A stretch of DNA of 64,000 bases from Gyromitra esculenta. Its lineage: Eukaryota > Ascomycota > Pezizomycetes > Pezizales > Discinaceae. Position numbers and translations under genes: made by a program. A model generated the notes under the pieces. It worked only from the letters and a program-made list of their open reading frames with translations. It did no database searches and was not told the DNA's origin. The stretch is taken from NCBI GenBank assembly GCA_038503075.1, contig JBCAML010000001.1, forward strand, positions 3,410,001 to 3,474,000, given 5' to 3'. Positions 20,845 through 32,547 of this stretch are shown here, piece by piece; within the stretch, counting starts at the first letter, position 1; every line of letters starts with the position of its first letter.

Positions 20845-23800
20845 CCCCTGACAGCACCAGCTTACTCACTCATTACACCAACCACTACTACCGGCGAAAA
20901 AGTACTTGCCTGCTTCTACATTCTTCATAGCTTTGAATCCAGTGTTTCCTTTGTTCCCTTGTTATTCCCTAGAAATGATTATTGTGGCATTTCCCTTTCT
21001 TTTGTTAACACTGTGTTCAGCCGTTATCTGTCCTCTCTTTCCATTTACTGTGTTTATAATCGTCATGTATCCCGTTACTTGAGATCAGTTTCCCCTGAAA
21101 CTGCATTTCCACCATCCCAATTTCCCACCCTTGTTCTGGGGGACTTCAACATACATCACTACGCTGCCGACCCTGAAAGGAACCTACAGTCATCAGACCT
21201 TTCACAATCATCTTCTTACTTTGAAATGGCCATGGAACACGGCTACTCACTCCTCAATACCCCTGGATCACTCACCAGATACTCCCCGACCCAAACAGAT
21301 GGAATGGTGTAATTGATTTAGCATTTGCCAACATGCCACTCTCGCCCTACATCACCAAATGGCAGAACAAACTCCCAGCCTCAGGCTCCGACTACACTGT
21401 CATCTCAATCACCATCAAAAAACCACAACTCCATCAATCATCTTCTTCGCCCAACTGGGCTCTCACCCCCAGGCCTCTACTCCAAACAAAAGTTGCATCC
21501 TTTACTTGCTCACACATAACCAACGACATCCAAACATGGTTCGATGACAATCTAAAGACATTAACACAACCTATTGTTGCATGCACTCCATCCAAACGTC
21601 CATCCAAGTGGTCAAAAGCCTGGTGGACACCTGACATCTCACAACTTCGCACCATATTTCACTCTATTGCCAGAGATCTCAAAAGGGGAATGGCAACAAA
21701 CTTTGAACTCAAATCAGCAAGGTATGCCTACTTTGGTGCAATCAAAAAGGCCAAAGCAAAACACTGGAATGAATTTATCAGCAACACTGGTGTTAAAGAT
21801 CTCTGGGCAGCCAATCGGATGAAAAAACCCAAAGATGCTGATAACCTCCCCTCCTTCCCAACATTACTTCCTCCACCCAACTCAACAAAGCACTTATCTC
21901 ACACTTCTTCCCACCACAACCACCAACACTTACTCCTCCATGCTTCTACCACCATAACATACCACCCATTACAGCAGAAGAAGTATCCAAAGCACTCAGC
22001 AAATCCTCCAACACCTCCACCCCGGGCCCAGACCAAATCCCATATGGAGTCTGGAAACACATCCACGCCCTCAATCCTGAAGCAATTGCATCACTTCTCA
22101 CCCCCCTCTTACAATATGGCATCCAACCCAGCTCATTAAAGGCAGCCAATGGCATTGTTCTACCCAAAGCTGGCAAACCTTCCTACAGTGAACCATCCTC
22201 CTTTTGCATTATTGTTCTCTTGGAAACAATCTCCAAGATCTTGGAACACATTGCTACATTCCGCCTCTACGACCATGCTCTCACTGCTGGCCTAATCCAC
22301 CCCAATCAACTAGGCTCACTCCCAGGCAGAAGCATCTCTGACGCTGGAACAACACTTCTCCATTAAATCAAGCTACTCCAGGCATCTGAACACAAGGTTT
22401 CATCACTCTTCCTAGACATCAAAGGAGGCTTTGACAACATCAGAGCCAACACCCTCGCCAAACAGCTGAGGAAAAAAGACACTCCTGAATACCTTGTTCA
22501 TTGGGTCCTCTCCTTCCTCTCCAACAGATTCTGCCGCCTACTCTTCAAAGGTAGTCCTTTCACCTTTGAACCAATAGACGTGGGTGTACCTTAGGGTTCA
22601 CCAATCTCTCACGGTTGGGTCCTTCATTAAGCCCTTCTGTATCCCAGAAGGTGAGCAGAGCTACTTAAGCGAGAGGTCAACACGTTTCGAAGAGTGCAAT
22701 GTTTCTACAAGTTCTACGTGATGGTCTATCCCGAGATGGGATAAGTGCAGCGAGGTGAACAGCGACAGTGGGGATTCTGAAGTAGAATCGAAGTGGTATT
22801 GAATAATCTCAGTAGAAGGTAAATGAGAACGTTGCTTAAGGAAAGAAAGGAAAAGTACAACAAGTGACAAAAACCCAGCCCTTAAATACCCCGCTTTTCC
22901 AATACTCCAACGCATAACCGAAACCTAACTGAACAACAAAAGCATTATACAAAAAGAACGACGCGTGACAACTCAAACTTTATCCCTGTCCATTACCTGG
23001 TTTGATCCATGAAACAATCTCTCCACTCCTCTTCATCATCTACGTCGCCCCACTCCATCAGGTCAAACTAGCAAAAGGAATCACCCTCTCCTATGTTGAT
23101 GACTTCAGCCTCACTGTTGCATCCTCCTCAGAAAGATCCAACATACAACAACTGCAACGTGCCTGGAACTATCTACAACATGTGGGGGCAGTTCTAGACA
23201 TTTCTTTCTTCATCTCCAAAACAGATTTCATCCATTGGAGAACAGAAAGGGATCAATCACCCTTCTGCAACCTCCCCATCTCACTTAATAACAATCTCTT
23301 CTTCCCTCTTAAAGTTGTCAAATGGATTGGCCTTTGGTTTGATGCCAATTTGTCGCCATTTCATCACTTCAAACAATGCTTTCTGAAAGCCAATAAAACA
23401 TTCCTCCTCCTCCGCTGCCTATCTCCAGCTGGAACAGGACTCACCTCATACAATAACAGAAGATTGGCCCAGGCTGCCATTCTCCCCACAATGCTCTATG
23501 GCTCTGCTGTCTTTACACCCAACAATTCCTCTCTCACCCTCCTCCAACGCCTTTGGGACAAAGTACTCCGCTGGGTCACCAACTGCTTCACATCAACCAA
23601 CTCACTCACACGATGCCCCAACGCGGCCCTGCTTTCAATCAATGTACTTTGTTACAAATACCGTCTCCAGTTTGCCATTCGCAGCATGGCTGCATCACCA
23701 CATCTTAACCCTGTCTCAGGCAGGTTCCCCAGTAACTTCCCACTTCAGGACCCCTTCAGAGCACCATCACATCACCACCTACTCCTAGGCATCTCAACAA

Positions 23801-24417
23801 ACCTGAAAACATGGACATCCAAAGCCAAAACCAACAAGCCACTCCCAATTGACCAACTGTGTGTTATGATCAACAACGCACTACAAGGCAACCTCACACC
23901 CTCTTCTGAACCACCCACCATCACCTCAGAGATGGTCCAAGACCTCACCATGACTCTTTGGGCCGCCTCACGCCCCCCACCCAGTTACTACACCACCCCT
24001 CTCTCCACCGTTGTACCAACCTTCATGAGATTGGACCGCTTCATGAGTGGGAGACTCCACCAATTCCGTGCCCACAAAAGCTACCTTGCCGCCCACCAGT
24101 CCTGGCACTCCCAGGGCCTCTCCAAACACTGCCCCAGATGCCAAGAGGAAGACGAAGACCTTGAGCATGCCATCCTCCGCTGTCCTGCTAGGACTGAAGC
24201 CAGAGAAAAGTTCATCCCTGACCTAATCTCTATTGAAGATATCTGGAACGATCCTACACAACTACAACCAATTGTCAACTATATCCGCCACACTATGACC
24301 GGCTTTCCACCTAAGTGGAATACCTGGTACCCCCTATCACTCACTGGAACCTCAGATCAATTATCTTCTGCAGTTTCTGTTTCTTCATCTTCTTTTTCTT
24401 TACTTTTTAGTACCTAA
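20845..24417 (+). pseudogene. LINE ORF2 relic: endonuclease, reverse transcriptase and CCHC finger
   Basis: Broken pol of the I/Tad type. The AP-endonuclease C-terminal half carries VLGDFNIHH; reverse transcriptase motifs follow: FLDIKGGFDN (motif A), GVP-stop-GSPIS (motif B, interrupted by a stop and then by a TCE), YVDDFSL (motif C, catalytic Asp pair) and WIGLWFD. A C-terminal finger CPRCQEEDEDLEHAILRC is typical of LINE ORF2. The endonuclease N-terminus is missing and there are frameshifts near 21310 and 21880, plus stops at the motif B site and after GTTLLH. The last 471 codons are open. Not functional as it stands. Confidence 0.88.
22607..23014 (+). mobile_element. TCE copy 5, in reverse-transcriptase motif B
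   Basis: 408 bp, ends TCTCACGG and CCATGAAA, perfect target duplication CAATC (22602-22606 and 23015-23019). Removing it joins GSPIS directly to PLLF in motif B of the LINE reverse transcriptase, so the boundaries are exact. Paired arms CCTTCTG/CAGAAGG (22633-22639, 22645-22651) and ATCCC/GGGAT differ from other copies while staying complementary. Confidence 0.95.
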
Positions 24418-24671
24418 ATTGCTACATCTCCTTACTTATTAAAGTCATTTATTTGCGGGATCATTGTTATGATCATTGGGGTCACTTCCCTATAGGCCTG
24501 CCTATAGGTTTGGTTTATTTATTTTTCTTTTGTATTTTTCTTTTGTTATCCTGGGGCGTGGGTGGTTACTGCTGGGGATAGGTGTTTTGACTTCATATCC
24601 TTCGTGTTGCATAAGCGGTTTTGTACCTAGAAACAATAATCAAGTGATAAAAACAAAAAAAAAAAAAAAAA

Positions 24672-25910
24672 CCAGTTGACTGCTGCTTGACCCTCTGGGA
24701 GGTTACCATTGTAGCGGATCTTAATTGATTCTTGCTGGAAATTGAATGCCTCAATGATGAAGACATTTTCGCAGGAATCGGTCCACATCGCTGGCTTCAC
24801 CCTTAAACTTGCTAGGTTGAGGTGCTTTCGGTTCTCTGCCTCTGCTGGTGGAGGGTGATGTGGTTCCGCCGGACATCATTGCTTCGATAAGTCTGAACAT
24901 TCTGTCTTCCTGCTCCTGTCCCTTTTTGCGAAAATACTTCCTCCACTTCTTCTTATCCTCCCCTCCTCCTTCTGAGCTCCCACTGCTGCTATCATCTCCC
25001 GGGTCTCCACCTTCTCCTCCGGCCAGTCTTCCTCCGTTACCACCACCTATTCCTCCTCCTCCTGCTCCGGTTTCTTCCTCCTTCCTTACTCCTCCACTTC
25101 CACTAGCCTCGCCACTGTTTCCTGGTAGGGGATTAGCCCATGGTGGTGCTGGTGGCGGGGGTCCTGGCGGAGGTGGGTCTTGTCCAAATGCTGTTAAATC
25201 TTCGCCAAATCCAGGAGGCAGCAGCGATGGGGGGAGCGGAGTTGAATTCCTAGGTGGAGCGACAGCAGTATCTCTTGGATTTGATGGCGTCATTGGTTCT
25301 TGGGGGGAGGAGTAGCTTGAATGGTTATAGGAAATTCTTCAGGGGAGAAAGTGTTAGCTCTTTCTCGCTGTTTTCATTTCTTCTTTAATGGCGGCGGGGG
25401 TGCTTGGATGTGTAGCTGGCCGTTATCAATTACTTCCTGAATCTGGAGCAAGAAGTTGGGGGGGAACGAGACTGCTTCCAGGATGTCTAAATCCATTGGA
25501 TCATCGAGAACTTGAGTCTTCTCCGTTAAGAGTTGTTGGATGATCCTCTGGCAGCCCAGTATTTCTTCATTCAGATATTTCATCGCTTCTCCCAGGACAA
25601 ACTCTTCCACTTTCTGCCGTTCCACAAGAATGCTGATTATGGAGGATGACTTTTGAACATTCATGTCAACATAATCCTTCAGTGCTAATTGGACTGTATT
25701 GAAGAAGTCTAGAACGGTAACTGTGGTGCTGTCTGTCCATGGTGGGTTGATTTCGGGGATGTACTTCTGAATGGTAGAGTGTGGGTTTTTGATTAGCTGC
25801 AGGAGATCATCTTGCCCGACCACAAGCTCCTTGGGTTCCCAGGTGATAGCGAGGACCTCAGGGGGTGCTGCAATGGCAGGTGTAGATGATGTATTGGCTT
25901 TTGGAGGCAT
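24672..25910 (-). pseudogene. Ty3/Gypsy gag relic
   Basis: Two minus-strand open frames in order. 25910-25374 (178 residues) is helical with leucine-rich stretches and ends LKKK. 25293-24751 (180 residues) is Pro/Gly-rich, then basic (KKKWRKYFRKKG) and then KFKGEASDVDRFLRKC, a typical start of a Gypsy capsid domain. A frameshift follows, after which ENVFIIEAFNFQQESIKI continues to the junction with the LINE poly(A) at 24672. The rest of gag and pol is absent, so a LINE insertion or deletion truncated it. The ~735-bp LTR at 26157-26892 lies upstream and may be its 5' LTR, but no convincing primer-binding site was seen. Confidence 0.7.
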
Positions 25911-26156
25911 TGTAGGATGTGTAAGGGATATAAGCGTGCTGTGGAACTGATGGTGCTGGTCTACAGTTCTGTAGGAGGTAGGTTTCTTCTAACCAGTCAG
26001 GAAAGGTCTCTTCTAAGAGGGATGACTGGTGGGATTTCCTAGCGTTCCTACAGCAGGTAAGGGATAGAAGTTCCCAAACCCAGGACACAGGCCTGTATCT
26101 GGAGGCTTCGCTTTATCAAAAGGAATCTCAAGGTGATTGAAGCCTTAAGGTTATAC

Positions 26157-26892
26157 TGTAACGGGGGTAGTCCTACTGCTCTGTAGTGGGAATAGGTATA
26201 GGAATACGGCCGTTGCAAATACTAGAAATCAGGTTGAGATGTTAAGAATATTTTCGTGCGAAGTACTCAATAATCTTAAGGGCTCTACTCGGTAGTATTC
26301 TGCCTGATGAGACTGAGAAGAAGAGCAACAGGTGGCGGGGTCATGCACTATCTTTATAGTGCTGCTGACTGGCCATCCTCTTTCTGTTCTACTCTGCTGG
26401 GGGCCCGTCAAGACCCTGAGAACATGCCAAGCTATTGCGGGTGGGGCATCTCAGGATTCAGCTAATGGTCGCTTCAACGCTATCTAGCACTCCTCGGTTG
26501 TACTATCCAGTTAGACCTTCTAGATCTGCCGGCTGCATGCCATGCCTATGCTGAATGCAGGAATTGGTGCTGATCAGTCTACTGTTGCATGTGAGGTGTC
26601 CTGCACTTGATAGTTTCCCTATTGCCGCACCAATGGCCCTGGGCTGCTGGTACATGCACAGATGGATTGGGAACACCACCACAGGAGCTTCCTGTGTTTG
26701 GTATCACCGGAGATATATCATTGACTTGTCAGCTAATGCTATTCTCGTTGGTTCCACTCCATTGGAACAGCAGGGTAGCAGGTATCCTCTAGCATGTGGT
26801 AGCTACACCACTCATGCTGATCCTTACTACCTCTCTGCTTGCCCGGCACTATTATGCTTCACTGCAGGTAACGGTTATTGTGGATCCGTTAC
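26157..26892. repeat. LTR copy 2 (TGTAACGG family)
   Basis: 736 bp, ends TGTAACGG and CCGTTACA, nearly identical to copy 1. It lies about 250 bp upstream of the minus-strand gag relic, so it may be that element's 5' LTR. Flanking 5-mers TATAC and ATAAC do not form a clean duplication. Confidence 0.88.
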
Positions 26893-27442
26893 AATAACTG
26901 CATTTTTAACCCACTAAAGTTCTATCTTTTTCCGCACTACACGCAGCATTCACAACACCTAAAGACATGCAACCATGCTCTCACTTAATTTTAGTAAGTA
27001 CACGTGCTTGGTAGGACATACCATTCTAGAACTCCCCAAAAGCACTTCTCGCCATTCCTAACAAACTCCATATGATTAGTGATAGTGCCTTTCATCACAG
27101 AGCCCTTCTTTATGAGCTCCAACAATGGAGGCTTGTCATATTCACGAACCCAACCACATCTGTGAGATCCTCAACATAGCTTAATACCAAGTCTTGGGGG
27201 TTGCTCAGTTGAATTAGTAGGGATTAGTTTGTAATGGAAACCAATTATCGGCGGCTGCTCGTTCTCAAGGTCTCAACCGATGACTATTGGTTGGAACAAA
27301 AAAGCAGTCATCAAAATCCCTAAGATTCAATCAGTGATCTCGACTCTGTCCAGCAAGAACCCACAGACGATATCAGCAAGGAACATTGAAATAGATGGGT
27401 TTAGACTGATTCAACTTTCAGCGTTGGTGATAGGGCGCAAAG
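26893..27442. other. spacer without recognisable gene
   Basis: No coding sequence or repeat recognised. It may be decayed internal sequence of one of the flanking retroelements. Confidence 0.3.
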
Positions 27443-27790
27443 ACTGTAAGACCGGTACTCCTTACCGCACAGGAAATCTCAGAAAAGCTTCAGATAACAG
27501 TCTAGACTCTATAACCTGCCCGGTTGCTATCCGCAACACAATACACAGGCGCAAGTCCTAACTGCTTCTTATGAACCGCTAAAAGATAACCGTAGGGTTC
27601 AAAGTAGGGATCCAGCAAGGTTCCGTGAAGAACTTCTAATAGTAAGGTTTAAGAACTAACACTGAAGGGCCAAGGCCTTGCTAAGTGAGATAAAAGTAAT
27701 TCACAAGTAATAGAGTGAATTGCACGGGAGTAATTTGCTAGAAACAATATAATATTGATAAGGCTTGTTCTTCGTCGCTAATGATCCGAC
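27443..27790 (+). repeat. dispersed repeat R4, copy 1
   Basis: From TGTAAGACCGGTACT to GCTAATGATC this segment matches 51155-51695 at high similarity at both ends (accgcacaggaaatct..., gttgctatccgcaacacaat..., aatattgataaggct...gctaatgatc). The second copy is longer because a different central segment replaces about 80 bp. It could be an LTR or the end of an element; no protein relic is attached. Confidence 0.7.
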
Positions 27791-27799
27791 TCAGAGTTT

Positions 27800-28209
27800 T
27801 TTCACGGATTAAGGATTGAGGATAGGGTTAGGTTTTGGTGCGACGGGTGTTATGGGTTTCGGGTCTTTTGTTATAATGTTATTGTTCTTCAGTTGTTTTC
27901 GGTTATTGGATTTGTTGGGAAAAGCGGGGTATTTAAGCGGTGGATTTCGTTCGCTTGTTGTTCTTCTTTTCTTCTCTCTTTAAGCAACATTCTCGTTTCA
28001 CTTCTGCTGTATTTGTTATAATTCCACTTCGATTCTACCTCAGAATCCCCGCTGCCACTGTGAAACATCGCCGATACTTCGCCTTGAAGTATACCCTTCG
28101 TAGGACCTGTAGACCATACTGCACTCTTCGAACGTATTGGTTTCCCGCTTAAGTAGCACTGCTCACCTTCAGGGATACTGAAGGGCTTAACGAGAAGCCA
28201 TCCGTGAGA
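27800..28209 (-). mobile_element. TCE copy 6
   Basis: 410 bp, minus orientation, ends TTTCACGG and CCGTGAGA, perfect duplication AGTTT (27795-27799 and 28210-28214). Inner hairpin CCTTCAG/CTGAAGG and the outer arms TTCTCGTT/AAGCGGGAA are kept with G-U type pairs in the reverse-complement reading. It sits just beyond repeat R4. Confidence 0.93.
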
Positions 28210-28214
28210 AGTTT

Positions 28215-29089
28215 ACATCCACTGCGAGAGTATTTATAATGCCTCCTCTCTACTATGTTTGGGTATAGTGTGGTGTAGAGGCGCTAACTACGATGACAAC
28301 ATGAAACCACTTCACCTTATCTCCATACCCAATGCCCCATTGAGTTTTCTGGCCCCGATCCACGATTCTCCTAGCAGTATGCATGTCGGTAACACGGGAG
28401 TTACGTATTCGTCTTCATTGCGTTCGTCTCTTCGAGACAATCATTTCTCCTATCCGAATCATCACGTAGCATTGTGTTCCCTTATCTTTGTCAGTCTGTA
28501 ACTCCGCCAGTTTTGGTCTGATTCGCAATCTGTTTGAACCACAGCGAAGCCAAACACTTCCCCTACATACCCGCCGGGTCCCATTCCGCCGGACGGTTTT
28601 GCTTGACGGCCTAGGGGTTACTTTTGCCCTCCGGGACAGGTCTTTTCTGGTGCTGTCCTCCCTTCTCCAAATACTATACCTGCTGGAAGGATTGGAGGCA
28701 GGGTAACAGGCTCCAGTCCCAATCCGGAAGGTGCTAAAGTAGGGTAACTCCAAAGATAGGGTAACTCCAGGGCCAGGAACTCCTTCAAAAGGTACAGGTA
28801 TAACAAAGACCCAGCTTCTCGGCCAGACATCTCGAGTGGAGGAGAATAAGTGGAAGAAGACTGCATGGATTGAGGTTGATTGAGGTTGAACGATATGTCT
28901 CAAATGCACGTGATGAGTGTCTCACCAAGGACCTCCCCAAGCTCTCATGTCCCTAACCAACCTTTCCTCACTTCCCTCACCAACCCCTCCTCTCCATATC
29001 TCAGCTCCCCTCAGTTCTCCCTTTCTCAATCGTCCCCCCCCCTTCTTGTCCATAGATAGCTACCTTTGATACCCATCCCATATATAAGT
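28215..29089. other. intergenic region with promoter of the next gene
   Basis: No gene recognised. The last ~180 bp are pyrimidine-rich (28938-29049), with a TATA-like catatataagta immediately before the first ATG at 29090. That suits a promoter, though it puts the box very close to that ATG and favours the in-frame ATG at 29126 or another start. Confidence 0.4.
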
Positions 29090-30421
29090 ATGGTTGCAGA
29101 TAGAACTCCTCAGAGAGGTGCTCACATGAACAGGCCAGCGGTGCCCTATAGAACCCCCACCAACGGTGAGAGGAGTCAGCTATCCGTCAGTCCTTTGAGT
29201 TTGCCATGAAAATTATTGTTCTCCAGCCCTTCTTATTCTCAAGACTCCACACAGACAATAGTTGGCAACTCGCAACCCGCAAGGAATAGAAAGTCGACAA
29301 CAAGACCAGAAACTCTTCGTGCCCAAAGCCCCATGCCTAGGTCTCCCCCAAGGCAGCAACGTTTCAAGGAGATCAACGATATCGACGATATATATGATAT
29401 AGAAGCCTCCGATGTGCCTGAAGTGACAAAAAGGGTTACCGTGAAGGTATTTTATATTACCTGGAGTGTCCTCAAGCCCTCTGTTTAACCCGGATATATA
29501 ATCCAGATCCCGCCCCATATGACCACGGAAGAAATCCAGGCGGCAATAGATGGGCACATCTACGAAGAGCCCCCAAAAAACCTTAAATAACGGTGATATG
29601 ATTCCACTAGATTAAACTCCGCTTTTGCGAACGGGGCAGAGGTTTGGTCAGCGCTCAACCGGCGTTGTCGTCTCAGATTTGCTCGGTACCTCAATGTCCA
29701 AGACAATGAAATTCCGGAGTTGATTGATGATGCCGCCAAAGCGGAAGTTGATAAAGATTCTACTGCATACAATAGCACCTATACCAAAATCCTTGAGTGG
29801 AGGAAGAACTGGTATTCCTTGTTCATAACTCAAGTCGATCAGCTCCAGAAATCCATTGAAGACCAGAATGCAGGTTATAGTGGCCTGAGTGTGGAGAAGT
29901 TGCCGGGTGTCTACTCCAAACATTTCGGTTTTGAATCTATCTACTTTCTCTCTCTGAAGACTGTATCTGTATACGTTGATTGGAGGGCCACGCTTTCGGA
30001 TCCAGCAGTCTGTGGTTTCTATCGAACATTGGTGATGTATGCTCTCGTGTCAGTCATTTACCAAAATTCCTTCGTTCTACTCGGTAAGCTGACAAGCAGG
30101 AAATTCAGATACTCCCACAGGTACCACCATGGGCAAGATATGACCAGAACGCATGCGTTGGAGCTTGTTCGCTTGGTAGCATTGGACGGATCCTATAAAG
30201 ACGTTACCACTGAACACCTAAAGCTGCTTCCGCCTAAGCCCATCAATGAAGTTCGCAAACGTAAGGAAAAAGCAAAAACGGGTGAAGATCTCGACCCAAA
30301 TTTTGTTCCATTGGACACGGAGGGAAATGCAATGACCGCTAGGAGATCCCACGGCTCTGACACCGAAGGGGGTAGGAGCCCGTTGTTCAGCCATCCTCTG
30401 TATGAGGGGGATGAGGATTGA
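29090..30421 (+). pseudogene. unrecognised gene, two in-frame stops, probable pseudogene
   Basis: I do not recognise this protein. A consistent model is exon 29090-29165, intron 29166-29243, exon 29244-29446, intron 29447-29506, then one long frame 29507-30421. The long exon holds TAA (29588-29590) and TGA (29594-29596) three bases apart, yet the frame is coherent on both sides (EEIQAAIDGHIYEEPP before, NGAEVWSALNRRCRLRFARY after), and no intron that removes the stops keeps frame. Downstream is a 233-codon open stretch with a helical middle, a hydrophobic segment (YRTLVMYALVSVIYQ) and a basic tail (RKRKEKAK). C-to-T changes could have created both stops. It converges on the C2H2 gene at 30864-32018. 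Confidence 0.55.
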
Positions 30422-30863
30422 TGCGTTTTTGAGTTAGTTTTTCAGTTCTTCGTCATTTTTACATACACTTGTTTCTTTCACTTGTTTCTTTTTTTCCTTT
30501 GAAATATGTTTCCTCTATTTTTTTGCATTTTCACTTTAGTCATAATAATAGCTTGGAGCTTGGAGCTTGGGACTGGACAGCGATGGATTTAGGTGTAGTT
30601 TGATTTGCATACGAGCATATATATGTACATACATTTATGTATTAGTACCCCGACTGTACCCTGACTGTATTTCTTCCGTGTAATACCTGTAGGATGTAAT
30701 TTTAACCCCCCAAACTGAACCAACAGCTTTTTGGTAAACCCAGTCAGTGAAAGTTAGACAAAGGGCTCAGGCATTGACTCACATGCAATACTAAGAAAAA
30801 CACGTAACATTTTGGCTGGGCTTTAAAAGCCTATGATTAAAGTTCTAGTGAAAGCCCTCTTAC
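30422..30863. other. convergent intergenic region
   Basis: Lies between two genes pointing toward each other, so it contains both 3' UTRs. Pyrimidine-rich stretch followed by a doubled cttggagcttgg at about 30553. No gene. Confidence 0.5.
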
Positions 30864-32018
30864 TTAATCTTCTTCATCGTCCGAAGTAGTATCAACCGTC
30901 GAGTCTTCACCCTTGACATTGGGGGGCGTCTCTGGAACCTGGCCGTATGTGAATGGCGATGATGAAGCCAACGGAGAGGATGATCTAAGCTGCGAGGTTC
31001 TTTCGCATGTAGGCTCTTTGCGTTGACGTCTCCACTTAGGGCCCCGTTCATACAAGGCGTAGAGTTCTGCGGCCCTTTTTTCAACTAGCTTCTCGTCGAC
31101 ATACATCTCTGGACTGATGATTTTGTGATCCTCTATGGCTGATTGTTTCTCATGATGCATAACCCTTTCCTCGTAGAATTCTGAATCCCGAACTGCTTGC
31201 TTGTACTTATCATATGCATATGCGAGCATATCTCGCCTTTCCGTGAGAGCGATCTCGATGGCATTAGCTCCTTGCATTTTCAAGGTGAAAGGGGGTAGCG
31301 ACTGCATGCGGTTTGTTGGAGTGGGATTAGAAGCAGGAGAAGACCCCCCAATTAGCTGGGGGCTCAAGTTAGGTGAGTGGGCCAGGGGTTCTTGACCAGA
31401 GGCTGACAGGTTGGAGGAAATCGTGGGAGGTGTAGCACATCCATCTACAAGCATGTTGAGCTCGAAATCGAGGGAGACCTCAAAGCTTGGTACGGTACAT
31501 TCGTTTGGTGTGTTGAGGCCGTGGGTTTGGGAGACCTTGAGGTCTAGTGTTGCGTGTTCCTCCACCATACATGTAGTCTTCTGAGCTTCTTCCAGCGTAG
31601 AAAGCACATCAAACGCGATGAGGTCTCCTACTGTAGCACCAATCAAGACGCGAAGGACAAACTCAACTACAAAGAATGGGTTGAACCGGTCTATCTCCGT
31701 ACTGTTGGGGCTCGGAGGGGCAGGAAGATTTACCCCCCTCGAGATGCGAGCAACTTGCTCCGCTCTTGCTTTCTTGTGCATCCGAGCCATAACCCTACCT
31801 CTTTCGACCTTATCCAGCTTTGTTGCTTTGTGTTTTAAGTAGGCATTGTGGTTTATGGCCTTGGGGTCCTTAAGAGGGCGGATGTGGCTGCGATAGTGCT
31901 CCAGATGCACTTGCTTGCAGTGAGAATTTAGTCGGATTTGTGCCGTTTTACCCCCAAACTGCTTTTCACAGCAGGGGCAAGGGATAGACATGATCATGAC
32001 TGCATGCTGATGTTGCAT
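30864..32018 (-). CDS. C2H2-finger protein of unknown function
   Basis: Uninterrupted 384-residue frame. The N-terminus has one classical-looking C2H2 finger (C14, C17, H33, H38) followed by a basic, helix-prone segment (YLKHKATKLDKVERGRVMARMHKKARAEQ). The middle is Ser/Pro-rich and probably disordered, then a predicted helix (MLAYAYDKYKQAVRDSEFYEERVMHH). The C-terminus is acidic (DTTSDDEED). A single finger plus basic patch suggests nucleic-acid binding, but I cannot name a family. The start at 32018 is followed by an in-frame Met at residue 10 that would also keep the finger. It converges with the broken gene at 29090-30421; the pair is isolated among transposons. Confidence 0.65.
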   Translation of the reverse strand: MQHQHAVMIMSIPCPCCEKQFGGKTAQIRLNSHCKQVHLEHYRSHIRPLKDPKAINHNAYLKHKATKLDKVERGRVMARMHKKARAEQVARISRGVNLPAPPSPNSTEIDRFNPFFVVEFVLRVLIGATVGDLIAFDVLSTLEEAQKTTCMVEEHATLDLKVSQTHGLNTPNECTVPSFEVSLDFELNMLVDGCATPPTISSNLSASGQEPLAHSPNLSPQLIGGSSPASNPTPTNRMQSLPPFTLKMQGANAIEIALTERRDMLAYAYDKYKQAVRDSEFYEERVMHHEKQSAIEDHKIISPEMYVDEKLVEKRAAELYALYERGPKWRRQRKEPTCERTSQLRSSSPLASSSPFTYGQVPETPPNVKGEDSTVDTTSDDEED

Positions 32019-32532
32019 AAATATGGAGCTTTGATTGCTGTGATAGAGGACAAAATCTTGGCTTTACACTAAACGGATGCGTGCGAGTGACATACGCACA
32101 AATCCAAGTCTTGGCTCTACGCAGACTTGACGTGTGTAAGTGAGATACACAAAAAAGACAATCTTGGCCTCACACAAATCAATGCGGTACAAGTCAATAT
32201 AACGTCACGCCAAGAGTTGCCCCGCCCCACACTATAAATGCACCATGAGCCCGCTCAACCTCGACCCTTCCTCCATCACCACATCATCATCAGAGTTCTA
32301 CATGTATTGCCCACACAACACAATGCATTTATGCAACCTGTTACAGCTCACTGGCTAGCACTCGCCTGTTCAAGTTACAATAAACTGTTAGATTCTAACA
32401 GTAGCTAGGAAGCGAGGAAGGCTACGAGGTGGAAGAAGACGATTTAAACTGGCCATAAAAGGCGTCTTAGTTCAGTTTAACAGGTTAGTTAGCTTAATCT
32501 CTCCAACCTGCTTGGGAACTATTCATCAACGC
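32019..32532. other. promoter side of the C2H2 gene
   Basis: Contains a tandem-like pair of segments with aatcttggc[ct]t...cacacaaa/acgcacaaatcc words (32050-32190) and TATA-like actataaatgcacc at about 32232. No coding sequence. Confidence 0.4.
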
Positions 32533-32547
32533 GACAATCTTGTAAGG

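Larger units (their letters stand above)
16918..24671 (+). mobile_element. LINE copy 2, ORF1 plus ORF2, disrupted by LINE copy 3 and two TCEs
   Basis: The only copy with an ORF2. It starts CATCCTCCGTC directly after the 3' target duplication of copy 1, has its own divergent ORF1, is cut at 18812 by LINE copy 3, and resumes at 20825 within the endonuclease domain, ending with poly(A) at 24655-24671. The end of ORF1 and start of ORF2 are missing, so either copy 3 inserted with a deletion or two different copies were joined. TCE insertions lie at 17533-17942 and 22607-23014. The 3' flank is a Gypsy gag relic, so the LINE inserted into that element. The 3' UTR matches the ORF1-only copies, which makes this type the likely helper. 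Confidence 0.75.
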
